Shown piece after piece: positions 1 to 8,391 of a DNA stretch of 64,000 nt; the first letter of the stretch is position 1; each line of letters begins with the position of its first letter. The stretch spans positions 1-64,000 of the forward strand of contig NZ_NXLU01000001.1 in NCBI RefSeq assembly GCF_003364215.1. Direction: 5' to 3'. The notes under the pieces are model-generated. The model was not told the origin of the DNA and made no database searches. It was given only the letters and a program-made list of their open reading frames with translations. Both the position numbers and the translations under genes were made by a program. Origin of the DNA: Helicobacter cholecystus. GTDB lineage: Bacteria > Campylobacterota > Campylobacteria > Campylobacterales > Helicobacteraceae.

Positions 1-663
1 TCCTCCCAATCTTAGTTCAGCAGTTTTAGAGGAGTAATTTTGCTTATTTCCATCTGTTTTACCTGTGAAATTAAGATTTCCATAAAAAGCATAAGAAGAC
101 TCCTCTACACCAGAGAGATCCATAATGAAAGTTTTTTCATCTGTATTATTTTTGGATGTCCATTGGTCGAGTTGCAATGTTCCTCCTCCATTCTCACCCA
201 TAGCTAAACCTTGAGTTGAAACAAATATTGAGTTTTTAGGAATAGTTAACTGTTTTTTAGAGTCATCCCATACGACAGATTCTCCTGTAACATACAGTTT
301 AAAGGTGTCTAGAGCTTGATCTGAAAACTTAAATGTAGAATAATTTTTACCATCAATAACTACTGTATCAAAGGCAATGATTGTAGAAGTGTCTAACAAT
401 TCCCCTTTAGTCATATCATCTTTGAGTTGATAAAATCCTGGAGATACTGAAGGAACAAACTTAGATGAATAGTTTGATGAAACTAACTCTATTGATGAAG
501 GATCTTTAGTTTGCAACTCTAGCACTTTTGCAAGATTGCTGACTGTCTCATCAGCAATTGCAACGCTGCAAAACAATGAGCTTAACCCAATGCTACGAGT
601 AGTGCAGAAGATTTTTCTCCAAGAAGATTTACTTACTTTATCCTTTAAAGTGATGCTTTTCAT
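1..663 (-). CDS. Autotransporter-like surface protein, N-terminal part (cut by window edge)
   Basis: The minus strand is open without a stop from an ATG at 663 to the window edge, giving 221 residues of a longer protein. The N-terminus is basic, followed by a hydrophobic stretch (about residues 25-38) ending in AIADET, which looks like the extended signal peptide of large type V secreted proteins. The remainder is rich in Ser, Thr, Asn and Gly with alternating polar and hydrophobic residues and a GENGGG turn, as in beta-helical passenger domains of Helicobacter VacA-like or other autotransporters. A GGAGA ribosome binding site lies just before the ATG. The C-terminal barrel is not in view, so the autotransporter call is inference. 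Expression is probably phase variable through the poly-C tract in its promoter. Confidence 0.6.
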   Translation of the reverse strand, partial: MKSITLKDKVSKSSWRKIFCTTRSIGLSSLFCSVAIADETVSNLAKVLELQTKDPSSIELVSSNYSSKFVPSVSPGFYQLKDDMTKGELLDTSTIIAFDTVVIDGKNYSTFKFSDQALDTFKLYVTGESVVWDDSKKQLTIPKNSIFVSTQGLAMGENGGGTLQLDQWTSKNNTDEKTFIMDLSGVEESSYAFYGNLNFTGKTDGNKQNYSSKTAELRLGG

Positions 664-681
664 TTTGTCTCCATTTTGTTT

Positions 682-698
682 GTAAAAGAATCTTTTAC
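682..698. repeat. Perfect 8-bp palindrome in the autotransporter leader
   Basis: GTAAAAGA and TCTTTTAC are separated by one base, directly upstream of the GGAGA ribosome binding site of the gene starting at 663. In DNA it could be an operator. In RNA the arms would have too small a loop unless the inner pairs open, so a protein site or a short 5' stem is possible. Confidence 0.4.
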
Positions 699-740
699 TT
701 TTATTTATCTTAACTTATTAATTTAAATTAAGATTAGACC

Positions 741-771
741 ATTATATCTGAAATCTTTTAGGGGGGGGGGG
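741..771 (-). promoter_or_regulatory. Promoter with 11-base poly-C tract (phase-variable candidate)
   Basis: On the minus strand a perfect TATAAT (746 to 741) lies about 78 bases before the autotransporter start codon. Fourteen bases further upstream is an uninterrupted run of 11 C (771-761; G on the plus strand), which covers the place where a -35 element would sit. Slippage in such a run would change the -35/-10 geometry and so switch transcription, as known for Bordetella fim promoters. Variation itself cannot be seen in one sequence. Confidence 0.6.
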
Positions 772-933
772 ATAAATATTAAAAATATAAAAATAATAAA
801 TATAAGTATTTATTAAGTATTTCTTGTCATGATAAAATTAAAGAGACATTACTTCCTCTCTTTTTAGCGTCTATTCTCATCATCTTTTTTCCCTATTATT
901 TTATAAGGTTTTAACTTAAGAATAAGCTTTGGT

Positions 934-939
934 TATAAT
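934..939 (+). promoter_or_regulatory. Sigma-70 -10 element of ubiD
   Basis: TATAAT preceded by GGT lies 41 bases before the ubiD start codon. No clear -35 box is visible, which is usual for this bacterial group. The 317 bases between the two divergent genes (664-980) hold this element, the poly-C promoter and AT-rich sequence, and no gene. Confidence 0.55.
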
Positions 940-980
940 TCTAGTCTTTAAAGATTATTAATTTCATACAAAGGGTAAAA

Positions 981-2813
981 ATGCAAAATTTCATCAACCT
1001 CGCCCAAAAACATAATCTACTCAAAGTCATTGACACTCCACTTGATATTGATCTAGAAATCGCCCACCTCTCCTATATTGAAGTTAAAAAACAAAATCCC
1101 CAAGCCCTTCTCTTCACTCATCCTAAAAGAGGAAATAAAAGCTTTACAACCCCAGTCTTAACAAATATTTTTGGTTCTTTTAAGCTCCTTGATCTGATTG
1201 TGGGAAAAGAGATTGAAGAGATTGCACATAGAATTGAAAATCTCCTTAAACTCTCTCCTCCAAAAACCCTTGGGGATAAAATCATCAAAGCCAAAGAGCT
1301 TTTTTCCCTTAGACATGCATTTCCTAAGATCCTTCGCACTAAAGGAGAGTGCCAAGAAATTATCAATCTTAATCCCTCCCTTCTAGAACTTCCAGCTCTT
1401 AAGACTTGGGAGAGAGATGGGGGAGCATTCATTACAATGGGGCAAGTTTATACCCAAAGTCTTAAAGGAGAAGTGAAAAATCTAGGAATGTATCGCTTGC
1501 AAATCTTTGATGATACTCACCTAGCTTTGCATTGGCAAATCCACAAAGACTCCAATCACTTCTTCCATGAGTATCAAAAAGCGGGAGTAAAAATGCCTGT
1601 AAGCATTGCACTGGGTGGGGATCCACTCTATACTTGGTGTGGACAAGCTCCAATGCCCTATGGTGCATTTGAGTTAATGCTCTATGGAATGATTCGCTCC
1701 AAAAAGGTTAAACTTGTTAAATCTATCACTAATCCCATTATGATCCCTTCTGATGTAGATTTTGTCATTGAGGGATGGGTAGATCCTAGTAAAATGGAGC
1801 TTGAAGGACCTTTTGGAGACCATACTGGATACTATACGCCTATTGAGCCCTATCCTGTATTAGAAGTTAGCGCAATCACTCACAAACGCTCTGCCATATT
1901 CCCTGCTACTGTTGTAGGTAAGCCTCCACTAGAAGATAAATATATGGGCTATCTTACTGAACGACTCTTTCTCCCTATACTCAAAACTACAGCTCATGGA
2001 CTGCTTGATTATCATATGCCAGAAAATGGGGTTTTTCATAATCTTATCCTTGCTCAAATCTCTCCAAACTATCCCGCCCACTCTCAACAAATTATGCATG
2101 CTTTTTGGGGTGTGGGTCAAATGAGTTTTGTCAAACATGCAATCTTTGTGAATGCTTCCTCTCCTAAACTCACAGATTATCAAGCCCTCACCACTCACAT
2201 TCTCAATCGCTTCCACCCTAGTAAAATCCTTATTACTGAGGGGATTTGCGATGCGCTCGATCACTCCTCACCAAAATATGCACAAGGGGGGAAACTTGGG
2301 CTTGATGTGAGTGGAGATGAAGTGAGAAATGAAGATTTTGTGCTTTTAAGCGATGAGGAATTATTTAAAAAAATTAAAGCCCTTATGCCAGAAGCAGAGC
2401 TCTTGCGTCAATACTTTACTCACACCCACCATCCCATTACTTTACTTGGAGTGCAAAAAGATTCCCACTCTTTGCTCCCCTCTTTCCATGCTCTTGCTCC
2501 ACTACAAAAGCATCTAAGCATTCTTATTGCTCTTGATGCACATAAGAATGATTTGGATAATCCCTATATGATTGTTTGGAGAGTTGCAAATAATATTGAT
2601 GCCAAAAGAGATATTGTGATCTTAGAAAATCTTGTATGCATTGATGCTACAGATAAAGGAGAATGTGATGGCTATACAAGAGAGTGGCCATTAGAAACTG
2701 ATTGTAATTCTGAAGTTATTTCTTCTTTAAGAGAGAGGGGCTTACTTGATGTGAATGATGAGTTTTTACACCACTTTCACATCACAGGCTCAAGCCAAAC
2801 TAAAGCACACTGA
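981..2813 (+). CDS. UbiD family decarboxylase (prenyl-FMN dependent)
   Basis: A 610-residue UbiD family protein, the usual long form of the Campylobacterota. The family signature around GPFGDHTGYY (about residues 276-285), inside the prenylated-FMN and metal binding region, is intact. These enzymes decarboxylate aromatic acids using prenyl-FMN supplied by a UbiX partner, which is not in this window. Helicobacter makes menaquinone by the futalosine route and has no ubiquinone, so the likely role is the late decarboxylation of a naphthoate intermediate (the MqnL-type step) rather than ubiquinone synthesis; that assignment is inference. The start ATG follows an AAAGGGTAAAA ribosome binding site. 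The gene runs tail to tail into the next gene, with 14 bases of overlap. Confidence 0.85.
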   Translation: MQNFINLAQKHNLLKVIDTPLDIDLEIAHLSYIEVKKQNPQALLFTHPKRGNKSFTTPVLTNIFGSFKLLDLIVGKEIEEIAHRIENLLKLSPPKTLGDKIIKAKELFSLRHAFPKILRTKGECQEIINLNPSLLELPALKTWERDGGAFITMGQVYTQSLKGEVKNLGMYRLQIFDDTHLALHWQIHKDSNHFFHEYQKAGVKMPVSIALGGDPLYTWCGQAPMPYGAFELMLYGMIRSKKVKLVKSITNPIMIPSDVDFVIEGWVDPSKMELEGPFGDHTGYYTPIEPYPVLEVSAITHKRSAIFPATVVGKPPLEDKYMGYLTERLFLPILKTTAHGLLDYHMPENGVFHNLILAQISPNYPAHSQQIMHAFWGVGQMSFVKHAIFVNASSPKLTDYQALTTHILNRFHPSKILITEGICDALDHSSPKYAQGGKLGLDVSGDEVRNEDFVLLSDEELFKKIKALMPEAELLRQYFTHTHHPITLLGVQKDSHSLLPSFHALAPLQKHLSILIALDAHKNDLDNPYMIVWRVANNIDAKRDIVILENLVCIDATDKGECDGYTREWPLETDCNSEVISSLRERGLLDVNDEFLHHFHITGSSQTKAH

Positions 2814-3405
2814 TAAAATAAGGCAGAATGCCTTGAGTGTGCAAAAGAGAGATAATATAAATTAACGCTCCCATTCCTACCCATACAAGCGCACGTTTCA
2901 TCTCTACATGATAGAAATGCACCAAGATTGTAAGTTTTTGAGGATATGTAAAGTTTTTGATACGAGTATCGGGAAAAAATCGAGGGACATCTTTGAGGAA
3001 TTGGCGATAACTCTCCCCATAAAGCCCCTCAAGATAAGTTTCTTCATCTCTGATTGTTACACGATAGGCTAAAAGATAAGCAATGATTCCTACAATCAAA
3101 AAACTCAGTTGTGCTTTAATCAAAAGCAAACCAATAAATCCAATGAAAGAAAAAAGATATAAAGGATTTCGACAAATTCCATATACTCCTTCTTTAACAA
3201 AACTATTGCCATCACTTCCCCTATTTTTCATTCCACCAATATACAAAGTGGCATAAAGTCGGCCTAAAACTCCCACCATAATCAAACAAAATCCCCCCAC
3301 AAGCATAAGATTTTGAACAATTTGAGGCAATGCACTTTGACTAAAAATCACCCAAATGGCAAAAAATGATCCAATAATGTATTGCACAATCATGCGTTTT
3401 GTCAT
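2800..3405 (-). CDS. Isoprenylcysteine/phospholipid methyltransferase-like membrane protein
   Basis: A 201-residue integral membrane protein with about five hydrophobic segments. The C-terminal half carries the pattern of the isoprenylcysteine carboxyl methyltransferase superfamily: a GVYGICRNPLYL segment (about residues 94-105), then an RDEETYLEGLYGESYRQF segment (about 139-156), which together form the S-adenosylmethionine site in this fold. Bacterial members methylate small molecules or lipids; the substrate here is unknown. It has its own extended -10 promoter upstream and stands alone, convergent with ubiD. Confidence 0.65.
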   Translation of the reverse strand: MTKRMIVQYIIGSFFAIWVIFSQSALPQIVQNLMLVGGFCLIMVGVLGRLYATLYIGGMKNRGSDGNSFVKEGVYGICRNPLYLFSFIGFIGLLLIKAQLSFLIVGIIAYLLAYRVTIRDEETYLEGLYGESYRQFLKDVPRFFPDTRIKNFTYPQKLTILVHFYHVEMKRALVWVGMGALIYIISLLHTQGILPYFISVL

Positions 3406-3435
3406 TGATTTTCCTTACATAATGATTTTTTAAAA

Positions 3436-3444
3436 ATTCTAGCA
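3436..3444 (-). promoter_or_regulatory. Extended -10 promoter of the membrane methyltransferase
   Basis: TGCTAGAAT on the minus strand, 30 bases before the start codon at 3405. The same extended -10 pattern recurs before prfB and, with one base changed, before dnaG and the TonB receptor. Confidence 0.5.
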
Positions 3445-3489
3445 GGTTTATCTTGGATAAAAATATGTTTTAAGCATTTTCTAGTAAGT

Positions 3490-3495
3490 TATAAT
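3490..3495 (+). promoter_or_regulatory. -10 element of prs
   Basis: TATAAT 31 bases upstream of the prs ATG, which itself has an AAAGGAAAAAT ribosome binding site. Confidence 0.55.
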
Positions 3496-3526
3496 TTTAT
3501 TTTAACTCTAAGCTCAAAGGAAAAAT

Positions 3527-4456
3527 ATGAGAGGCTATAAGATTTTTACAGGAACTGCCTACCCTGATTTTGCACAAGAGGTTGCACGTTTTTTGGATGT
3601 GCCTGTTGCAAATGCGATTGTTGGAAAGTTTAGCGATGGTGAAATCAATGTACAAATCAGTGAATCTGTGCGTGGGAAAGATACTTTTATCATTCAACCC
3701 ACTTGTGCACCCACAAATGACAATCTTATGGAATTACTGATTATGGCAGATGCATTTAAACGAAGTTCTGCACGCACAATTAATGCAATCATCCCCTACT
3801 TTGGCTATGCAAGACAAGATAGAAAAGCAGCTCCAAGAGTGCCTATCACTGCTAAGCTTGTAGCCAATCTAATGGAAACTGCAGGGATTAATCGAATTGT
3901 AACAATGGATTTGCATGCAGGACAAATTCAGGGATTTTTTGATGTGCCTGTAGATAATCTCTATGGCTCTATCATTTTCCGTGACTACATTAAACAAAAA
4001 AATCTTCCCAATCCAATCATTGCCTCTCCTGATATTGGCGGAGTATCACGTGCAAGATATTTTGCTGATCAATTAGGATTTGATCTTGTCATTGTAGATA
4101 AAAAAAGAGAAAAAGCAAATATCAGCGAAGTGATGAATATCATTGGTGATGTCAATGGAAAAGATGTAATCCTTGTAGATGATATGATTGATACCGCAGG
4201 GACAATGTGTAAGGCCGCAGATGTGCTAAAAAAACATGGAGCAAAAAGTGTAATGGCACTCGGCACTCATCCTGTTTTAAGCGGTGGGGCAATTCAAAGA
4301 ATTCAAGAGAGTGTGCTCGATGAAGTTGTCATGAGTAATACCATCCCTTTAACACAAACCTGTTCTAAAATCAAAATCCTTAGTGTTGCTCCACTTTTTG
4401 CTGAAGTGATTCGCAGGATTAATAATGATGAGAGTGTTAATTCTCTCTTTATCTAA
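3527..4456 (+). CDS. prs: Ribose-phosphate pyrophosphokinase
   Basis: A 309-residue PRPP synthetase, of normal length. It transfers pyrophosphate from ATP to ribose 5-phosphate, giving PRPP for purine, pyrimidine, histidine and tryptophan synthesis in the cytoplasm. The ATP loop FGYARQDRK (about residues 94-102), the metal site DLHAGQIQGFFD (about 128-139) and the PRPP-binding loop VDDMIDTAGT (about 218-227) are all intact. The gene has its own promoter and is followed 24 bases later by the type II secretion F protein, so the two are probably co-transcribed. Confidence 0.97.
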   Translation: MRGYKIFTGTAYPDFAQEVARFLDVPVANAIVGKFSDGEINVQISESVRGKDTFIIQPTCAPTNDNLMELLIMADAFKRSSARTINAIIPYFGYARQDRKAAPRVPITAKLVANLMETAGINRIVTMDLHAGQIQGFFDVPVDNLYGSIIFRDYIKQKNLPNPIIASPDIGGVSRARYFADQLGFDLVIVDKKREKANISEVMNIIGDVNGKDVILVDDMIDTAGTMCKAADVLKKHGAKSVMALGTHPVLSGGAIQRIQESVLDEVVMSNTIPLTQTCSKIKILSVAPLFAEVIRRINNDESVNSLFI

Positions 4457-4480
4457 TTCTCCCCTCTTTGGGGAAAAATC

Positions 4481-5650
4481 ATGAGATATAAAATCAAATA
4501 TCTTCAAGCCAATCAACTTAAAGAAACTACACTCAAAGCCCAATCTCCTCAAGAAGCCAAAGATATTCTTATCGCACAAGGCTATATTCCTCTTGAAATT
4601 CAAGAACTCCCTACTCTTACAAATCTTTTGCCTATTTCCTCAAAAGAAATCATTGCTTCACTTTGGCAACTCTCCTTAATGATTTCAGCCTCAATTCCGC
4701 TCTCTCAATCCCTTAATCTTCTTAAAGACCATTGTCCCAATGCAAAACTTAAAAGGATCTTTGCCTCTATTGAAAATTCTGTAGAGAATGGAGTGAGTTT
4801 ACCTGAGGCTTTTGCTCCTTATGTGCATATTTTTGGAGATCTCTCTTTAGCGATGATTAGCTCAGGGAGTAAAAGTGGCAATCTTTCTCATACCCTAAAA
4901 CTTCTAATTAATGAGCTTAAAATCAAAGAGAAAAATCAAAAAGCAATCAAAAAGGCTTTGTTTTATCCAAGTATTGTTTTATTTTCAACCTTAGCCTGTT
5001 TTGCATTTGTGCTTATTTTTGTTCTTCCTAATTTTGCACAAATCTTTGCTCAAAACTCTATTTCCCTCCCCCTAAGCACACGCTTTCTTTTTGCACTCTC
5101 ACATTTTTTCTCTCAATATTCTCTTTCTTTCTTCTTGGCTGTTTTAGGAGGGGTGGGGATGTTCATCTTGTGGATCAAGTCTAAGAAAGGACGGGCGCAA
5201 GATTTGCTTCTTGCCCTGCCTTATATTGGAGAGATTTTTAAATCTTCCTACATTCAACGTTATTGTCTTTCTCTAGAGATTCTTCTTAACTCAGGAATTC
5301 CACTTTTACAATCTCACATCATCGCTCAAAGCTCTTTTTCATCTTCTAAAATCTCTAATGCCCTCTGCCTTACTCAAGAAGCTTTAAAAAATGGAAAATC
5401 TCTCTGTGCATCTCTAAAAGAAAGTAAGCTTTTCACCCCTCTTGATCTTGCTTTGCTCCAAATCGCCCAGCATAGCGGAAAAGTAGAAGAAATCCTAAAT
5501 ATCCTCTCTAAAGAATATGCAGAAAAAATGCAAGAGAGGATTGAGAAAATCATCGCTGTGCTTGAGCCATTGCTCACTCTCTTGCTCGGTGGCTTTATTT
5601 TACTTTTGGCACTGGGAATCTTTGTGCCTATTTGGGAAATGGGCGCATAG
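4481..5650 (+). CDS. Type II secretion system F family protein (CtsF/GspF/PilC-like)
   Basis: A 389-residue inner membrane platform protein. It has two repeated T2SS-F cytoplasmic domains (about residues 60-180 and 260-375), each followed by strong membrane segments, including LACFAFVLIFVLPNF and LLTLLLGGFILLLALGIFV at the C-terminus. Proteins of this family bind the assembly ATPase and extrude pseudopilins. In Campylobacter the counterpart CtsF is needed for DNA uptake. No ATPase or secretin gene lies beside it; the other visible parts are the PilMNO-like trio at 52780-54828 and the pseudopilins at 56308-57139. It follows prs on the same strand and ends 1 base before the convergent gene. Confidence 0.8.
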   Translation: MRYKIKYLQANQLKETTLKAQSPQEAKDILIAQGYIPLEIQELPTLTNLLPISSKEIIASLWQLSLMISASIPLSQSLNLLKDHCPNAKLKRIFASIENSVENGVSLPEAFAPYVHIFGDLSLAMISSGSKSGNLSHTLKLLINELKIKEKNQKAIKKALFYPSIVLFSTLACFAFVLIFVLPNFAQIFAQNSISLPLSTRFLFALSHFFSQYSLSFFLAVLGGVGMFILWIKSKKGRAQDLLLALPYIGEIFKSSYIQRYCLSLEILLNSGIPLLQSHIIAQSSFSSSKISNALCLTQEALKNGKSLCASLKESKLFTPLDLALLQIAQHSGKVEEILNILSKEYAEKMQERIEKIIAVLEPLLTLLLGGFILLLALGIFVPIWEMGA

Positions 5651-5651
5651 A

Positions 5652-6617
5652 TTAAAGAATTTTTTTGAGCTTGAGGTATTGCTCCATTTTCTCATCATCA
5701 AGGACTTTGTCATAATCTTTTTGAATAATATATTCAGCATTGGCGACTTTAATATTTGCATTAATACTTTCAATAAATTTTTTAAAATCAGGATTCTCTT
5801 CTACAAGCAAATCCATTGTTTTAAAATCTAAAATCTCTTTTTCTTCTGCAGGAATTAAAATTTCAGAAGCAAGCAAATCTTGGGAGTTGAGTTTAATCAC
5901 TCCAATTCCAAAAGCATTATTTAATCGCCAAAGCTCATTGATAAACTCTTTACTCTCATTCACTTCCAAAACGACTAAATACCCCTCATTTGCCCAGCTT
6001 GAATTGCTCACTGCTTGAAAATAGCACTCTCTAAGATTTGAAAAATCTAATGAAATTTTCAACTCAAAACTATAGAGTTCATAAGGAGTTTGACTAAAAT
6101 TTTGCAGAAGATCTAACGTCTCTCTCTGAAATCCAAAGGGATAATGCACCCCTACAATATCAGGGTGTATCCATCGATTTTTTCCACCCTTTGCCCTTTT
6201 GCTTGATTCATGAAAAATTGTTTTACAGTAGAGATTAAATTCTTCACTCTCTCGCATAAACTTCACAAGTAAAGGGTGCAAATCTCTCTCATCAAACTCA
6301 TATTTTCTTGCTCTTTCTTTATTTTCCTCTTGGGCTTGGATATTCTTCTGCACCTCTTGAGAATCTAGCTCTTGCCTCCTTGATTTAAGCCAAAATTTTG
6401 TGGGTTTTTTTGAGGAAATATAAAAAATGGAATCTATGTTTTTAATATTATTGTATAGCATTGCACCTAATGAATTTTGCGGGGTTTTACCCTCACTGCC
6501 TAATTTTTGATCCAATCCCTTTTCTTTTGCAAAATCCCATAATTCATCAGGTGTCATAGGAAAATCTGCTCTCTGGAGTGCTTCTTTTGCCAAGTCAAAA
6601 AATGTGTATTTTCTCAT
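5652..6617 (-). CDS. HARE-HTH domain protein, COG2958/HrgA-like
   Basis: A 321-residue protein starting with a HARE-HTH winged-helix domain (about residues 1-75; the FFDLAKEALQRADFPMT and LWDFAKEKG segments are typical). This domain occurs in RNA polymerase delta, ASXL proteins and restriction enzymes. A Lys/Glu-rich linker (about 80-110) leads to an alpha/beta region with WIHPDIVGV and ELYSFELKISL, which resembles a restriction-endonuclease fold core with D and E-x-K residues. Proteins of this kind are annotated as COG2958 or HrgA in Helicobacter, where hrgA replaces a restriction gene in some H. pylori strains. Nuclease activity is inference. It is the last gene of the prfB operon, 2 bases after the U32 gene, with no methyltransferase nearby. 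Confidence 0.65.
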   Translation of the reverse strand: MRKYTFFDLAKEALQRADFPMTPDELWDFAKEKGLDQKLGSEGKTPQNSLGAMLYNNIKNIDSIFYISSKKPTKFWLKSRRQELDSQEVQKNIQAQEENKERARKYEFDERDLHPLLVKFMRESEEFNLYCKTIFHESSKRAKGGKNRWIHPDIVGVHYPFGFQRETLDLLQNFSQTPYELYSFELKISLDFSNLRECYFQAVSNSSWANEGYLVVLEVNESKEFINELWRLNNAFGIGVIKLNSQDLLASEILIPAEEKEILDFKTMDLLVEENPDFKKFIESINANIKVANAEYIIQKDYDKVLDDEKMEQYLKLKKIL

Positions 6618-6619
6618 TC

Positions 6620-7885
6620 CTATACAATCTCCTCTCTAAAAAAACTAAAAGCTGGGAGTTTTGCAGGGAGTTTAAAACGATTGATATTTCCACTATGAAT
6701 TTCGCTAAGCTCCTTGCCATTTTCAAGCTCAATCTTTTTAAAACTAATAAGATATTTATCATTATGTTTAACAATCACGCCAATTTCATTATTTACACAA
6801 ACAATCTCTTCTCTCTTAGGGGCAATGATCTCTTTATATTCTCCTAGCCTAATCGTATGGCGACATACACACCATTCTCCACACTCACTCACCTCTGCAT
6901 TGACTTGATAACTCCCCTCACTGATAGCTGTTTTATGGTTTTGGGTATTGAGCTTTTCATGGGGACGATGGATAATATAGCCATCAGTGAATCCACGATT
7001 TTTTAGAGTATTGAGCTCTTGTTGGTATTTGGGCGCACGATATTCTCCAGCATAATAATCATCAATTGCCTCACGATAGGCACGTGCTGTAATTCCTGCA
7101 TAATAATTGCTTTTGGTTCTACCCTCAATTTTAAGTGCATCAATTCCTCCACTCTTAAGAATCTCATCAAGATGAGAGGCAAGATTAAGATCTTTGGCAT
7201 TAAAAATATGTGTTCCTACCCCCTCTTCTTCGTGCAACCTCATCATCACCCCATTATCAGGATTTCTCACATAATATTCATAATCAAATCTGCAATCATT
7301 TGCACAACTTCCACGATTGGGGACTCTACCATTTTGTAAAGCAGAGATTAAACAACGTCCCGAGAAAGCAAAACACATGCTTCCATGCACAAAAATTTCA
7401 AGTTCAAGATCTGGAAGATGCTTTTTAATTTCAACAGCATCTGAGAGGCTAAGCTCTCGTGCTGCTACAATTCTCTTTACTCCTAGCTCATAAAACACCT
7501 CAGCATCTAAAACATTAAGCACATTGGCTTGTGTGGAGAGATGGATAGGAATATGAGGGGCAAGCTTTCTTGCTAATCGCACTACTCCTGGAGTTGCAAT
7601 AATAAAGGCATCAGGAGAAAGCTCTGCCATTTTGAGAATATGATTTTCTAAGAGTTTGAGTTGGGAATTAAAGGGGAAACCATTGATTGTGGCATACACT
7701 TTTTTTCCTCTTGCATGTGCATACTCAATCCCTTCCTTAAAACTCTCTAAATTAAATTCCTTTCCCGCACGATTCCTAAGAGAGAAATGTGATACCCCTC
7801 CATACACTGCATCTGCCCCATAATTAATAGCGATTTTAAGCTTTGTAAGATTTCCTGCTGGAGAGAGAAGCTCAACCTTGTTCAT
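6620..7885 (-). CDS. Peptidase U32 family protein (TrhP-type tRNA hydroxylation factor)
   Basis: A 421-residue U32 protein. The family core LLSPAGNLTKLKIAINYGAD near the N-terminus, and the later HGSMCFAFSGRC and NRGSCANDC segments (about residues 168-198) with four cysteines, are all present. U32 proteins were long called collagenases (PrtC in H. pylori), but members with these cysteines act in prephenate-dependent 5-hydroxyuridine formation in tRNA (TrhP) or in rRNA hydroxylation (RlhA). It lies between a small conserved protein and the HARE-HTH gene in the prfB operon and overlaps its upstream neighbour by 4 bases. The tRNA role is inferred from the family. Confidence 0.85.
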   Translation of the reverse strand: MNKVELLSPAGNLTKLKIAINYGADAVYGGVSHFSLRNRAGKEFNLESFKEGIEYAHARGKKVYATINGFPFNSQLKLLENHILKMAELSPDAFIIATPGVVRLARKLAPHIPIHLSTQANVLNVLDAEVFYELGVKRIVAARELSLSDAVEIKKHLPDLELEIFVHGSMCFAFSGRCLISALQNGRVPNRGSCANDCRFDYEYYVRNPDNGVMMRLHEEEGVGTHIFNAKDLNLASHLDEILKSGGIDALKIEGRTKSNYYAGITARAYREAIDDYYAGEYRAPKYQQELNTLKNRGFTDGYIIHRPHEKLNTQNHKTAISEGSYQVNAEVSECGEWCVCRHTIRLGEYKEIIAPKREEIVCVNNEIGVIVKHNDKYLISFKKIELENGKELSEIHSGNINRFKLPAKLPAFSFFREEIV

Positions 7886-8391
7886 TTTACCCCCTTTAAA
7901 TAAAAATGATGTTTGAGACTCTGCAAACTCTGTGCATCAATCTCTTGGATACCTGCATTTTGATTGTTTGCTGTTGTTTGAATAAAATCCTCTATCTTCT
8001 CGCCCAAAAGCATATCCAAACACCCAATCACACTTTTTAAAAGCAAAGAAGCCTTAGCAATCCCCTCTTGTTCTTGGCTTGTATTAGCACTGACTTCAAG
8101 AATTTCAAGTCCTCTTTCACTTAACTGTGTAAGAGCAAGAGAATGTAGAAGTGCCTCTTGAATTTGATCTTTTGAGCTCTTAAAAATTTCAAATTCTGGA
8201 TTTTGCTCACTGACAATTTTCATAACTTGGGCTTGCTCTTTAAGACATTGTTGCACAAAAGTATTTCTTCCCTGCATTTGAGTCATAACAGAACAAAGCT
8301 TCTCAATACGCTCCAACATCTCTACACTATAAGTTTTTGCCTCTTTAATGAGTTCTAAAATTTCTTGAATCTGTGGAAGTTGGGGACTCAT
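7882..8391 (-). CDS. Conserved hypothetical protein between prfB and U32 gene
   Basis: A 169-residue, mostly helical, soluble protein rich in Gln, Glu and Leu, with no signal peptide, no membrane segment and no recognised domain. Several stretches have coiled-coil periodicity (about residues 5-60 and 80-130). It overlaps prfB by 4 bases and the U32 gene by 4 bases, so the three are translationally coupled. The same order, with a hypothetical gene between prfB and the U32 gene, is found in H. pylori as I remember it (HP0169-HP0171). The function is unknown. Confidence 0.75.
   Translation of the reverse strand: MSPQLPQIQEILELIKEAKTYSVEMLERIEKLCSVMTQMQGRNTFVQQCLKEQAQVMKIVSEQNPEFEIFKSSKDQIQEALLHSLALTQLSERGLEILEVSANTSQEQEGIAKASLLLKSVIGCLDMLLGEKIEDFIQTTANNQNAGIQEIDAQSLQSLKHHFYLKGVK

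Noticed and set aside
840-865. AAAGAGA/TCTCTTT stem followed by T on the plus strand, like a terminator
   Set aside because: No plus-strand gene ends here, the stem has only AT-rich and GA pairs, and the loop is 10 bases; probably chance. A small RNA ending here cannot be excluded but has no clear promoter.
1118-1432. Long antisense frames inside ubiD and other strong genes
   Set aside because: They overlap well-supported genes on the opposite strand, have no ribosome binding sites and no family resemblance.
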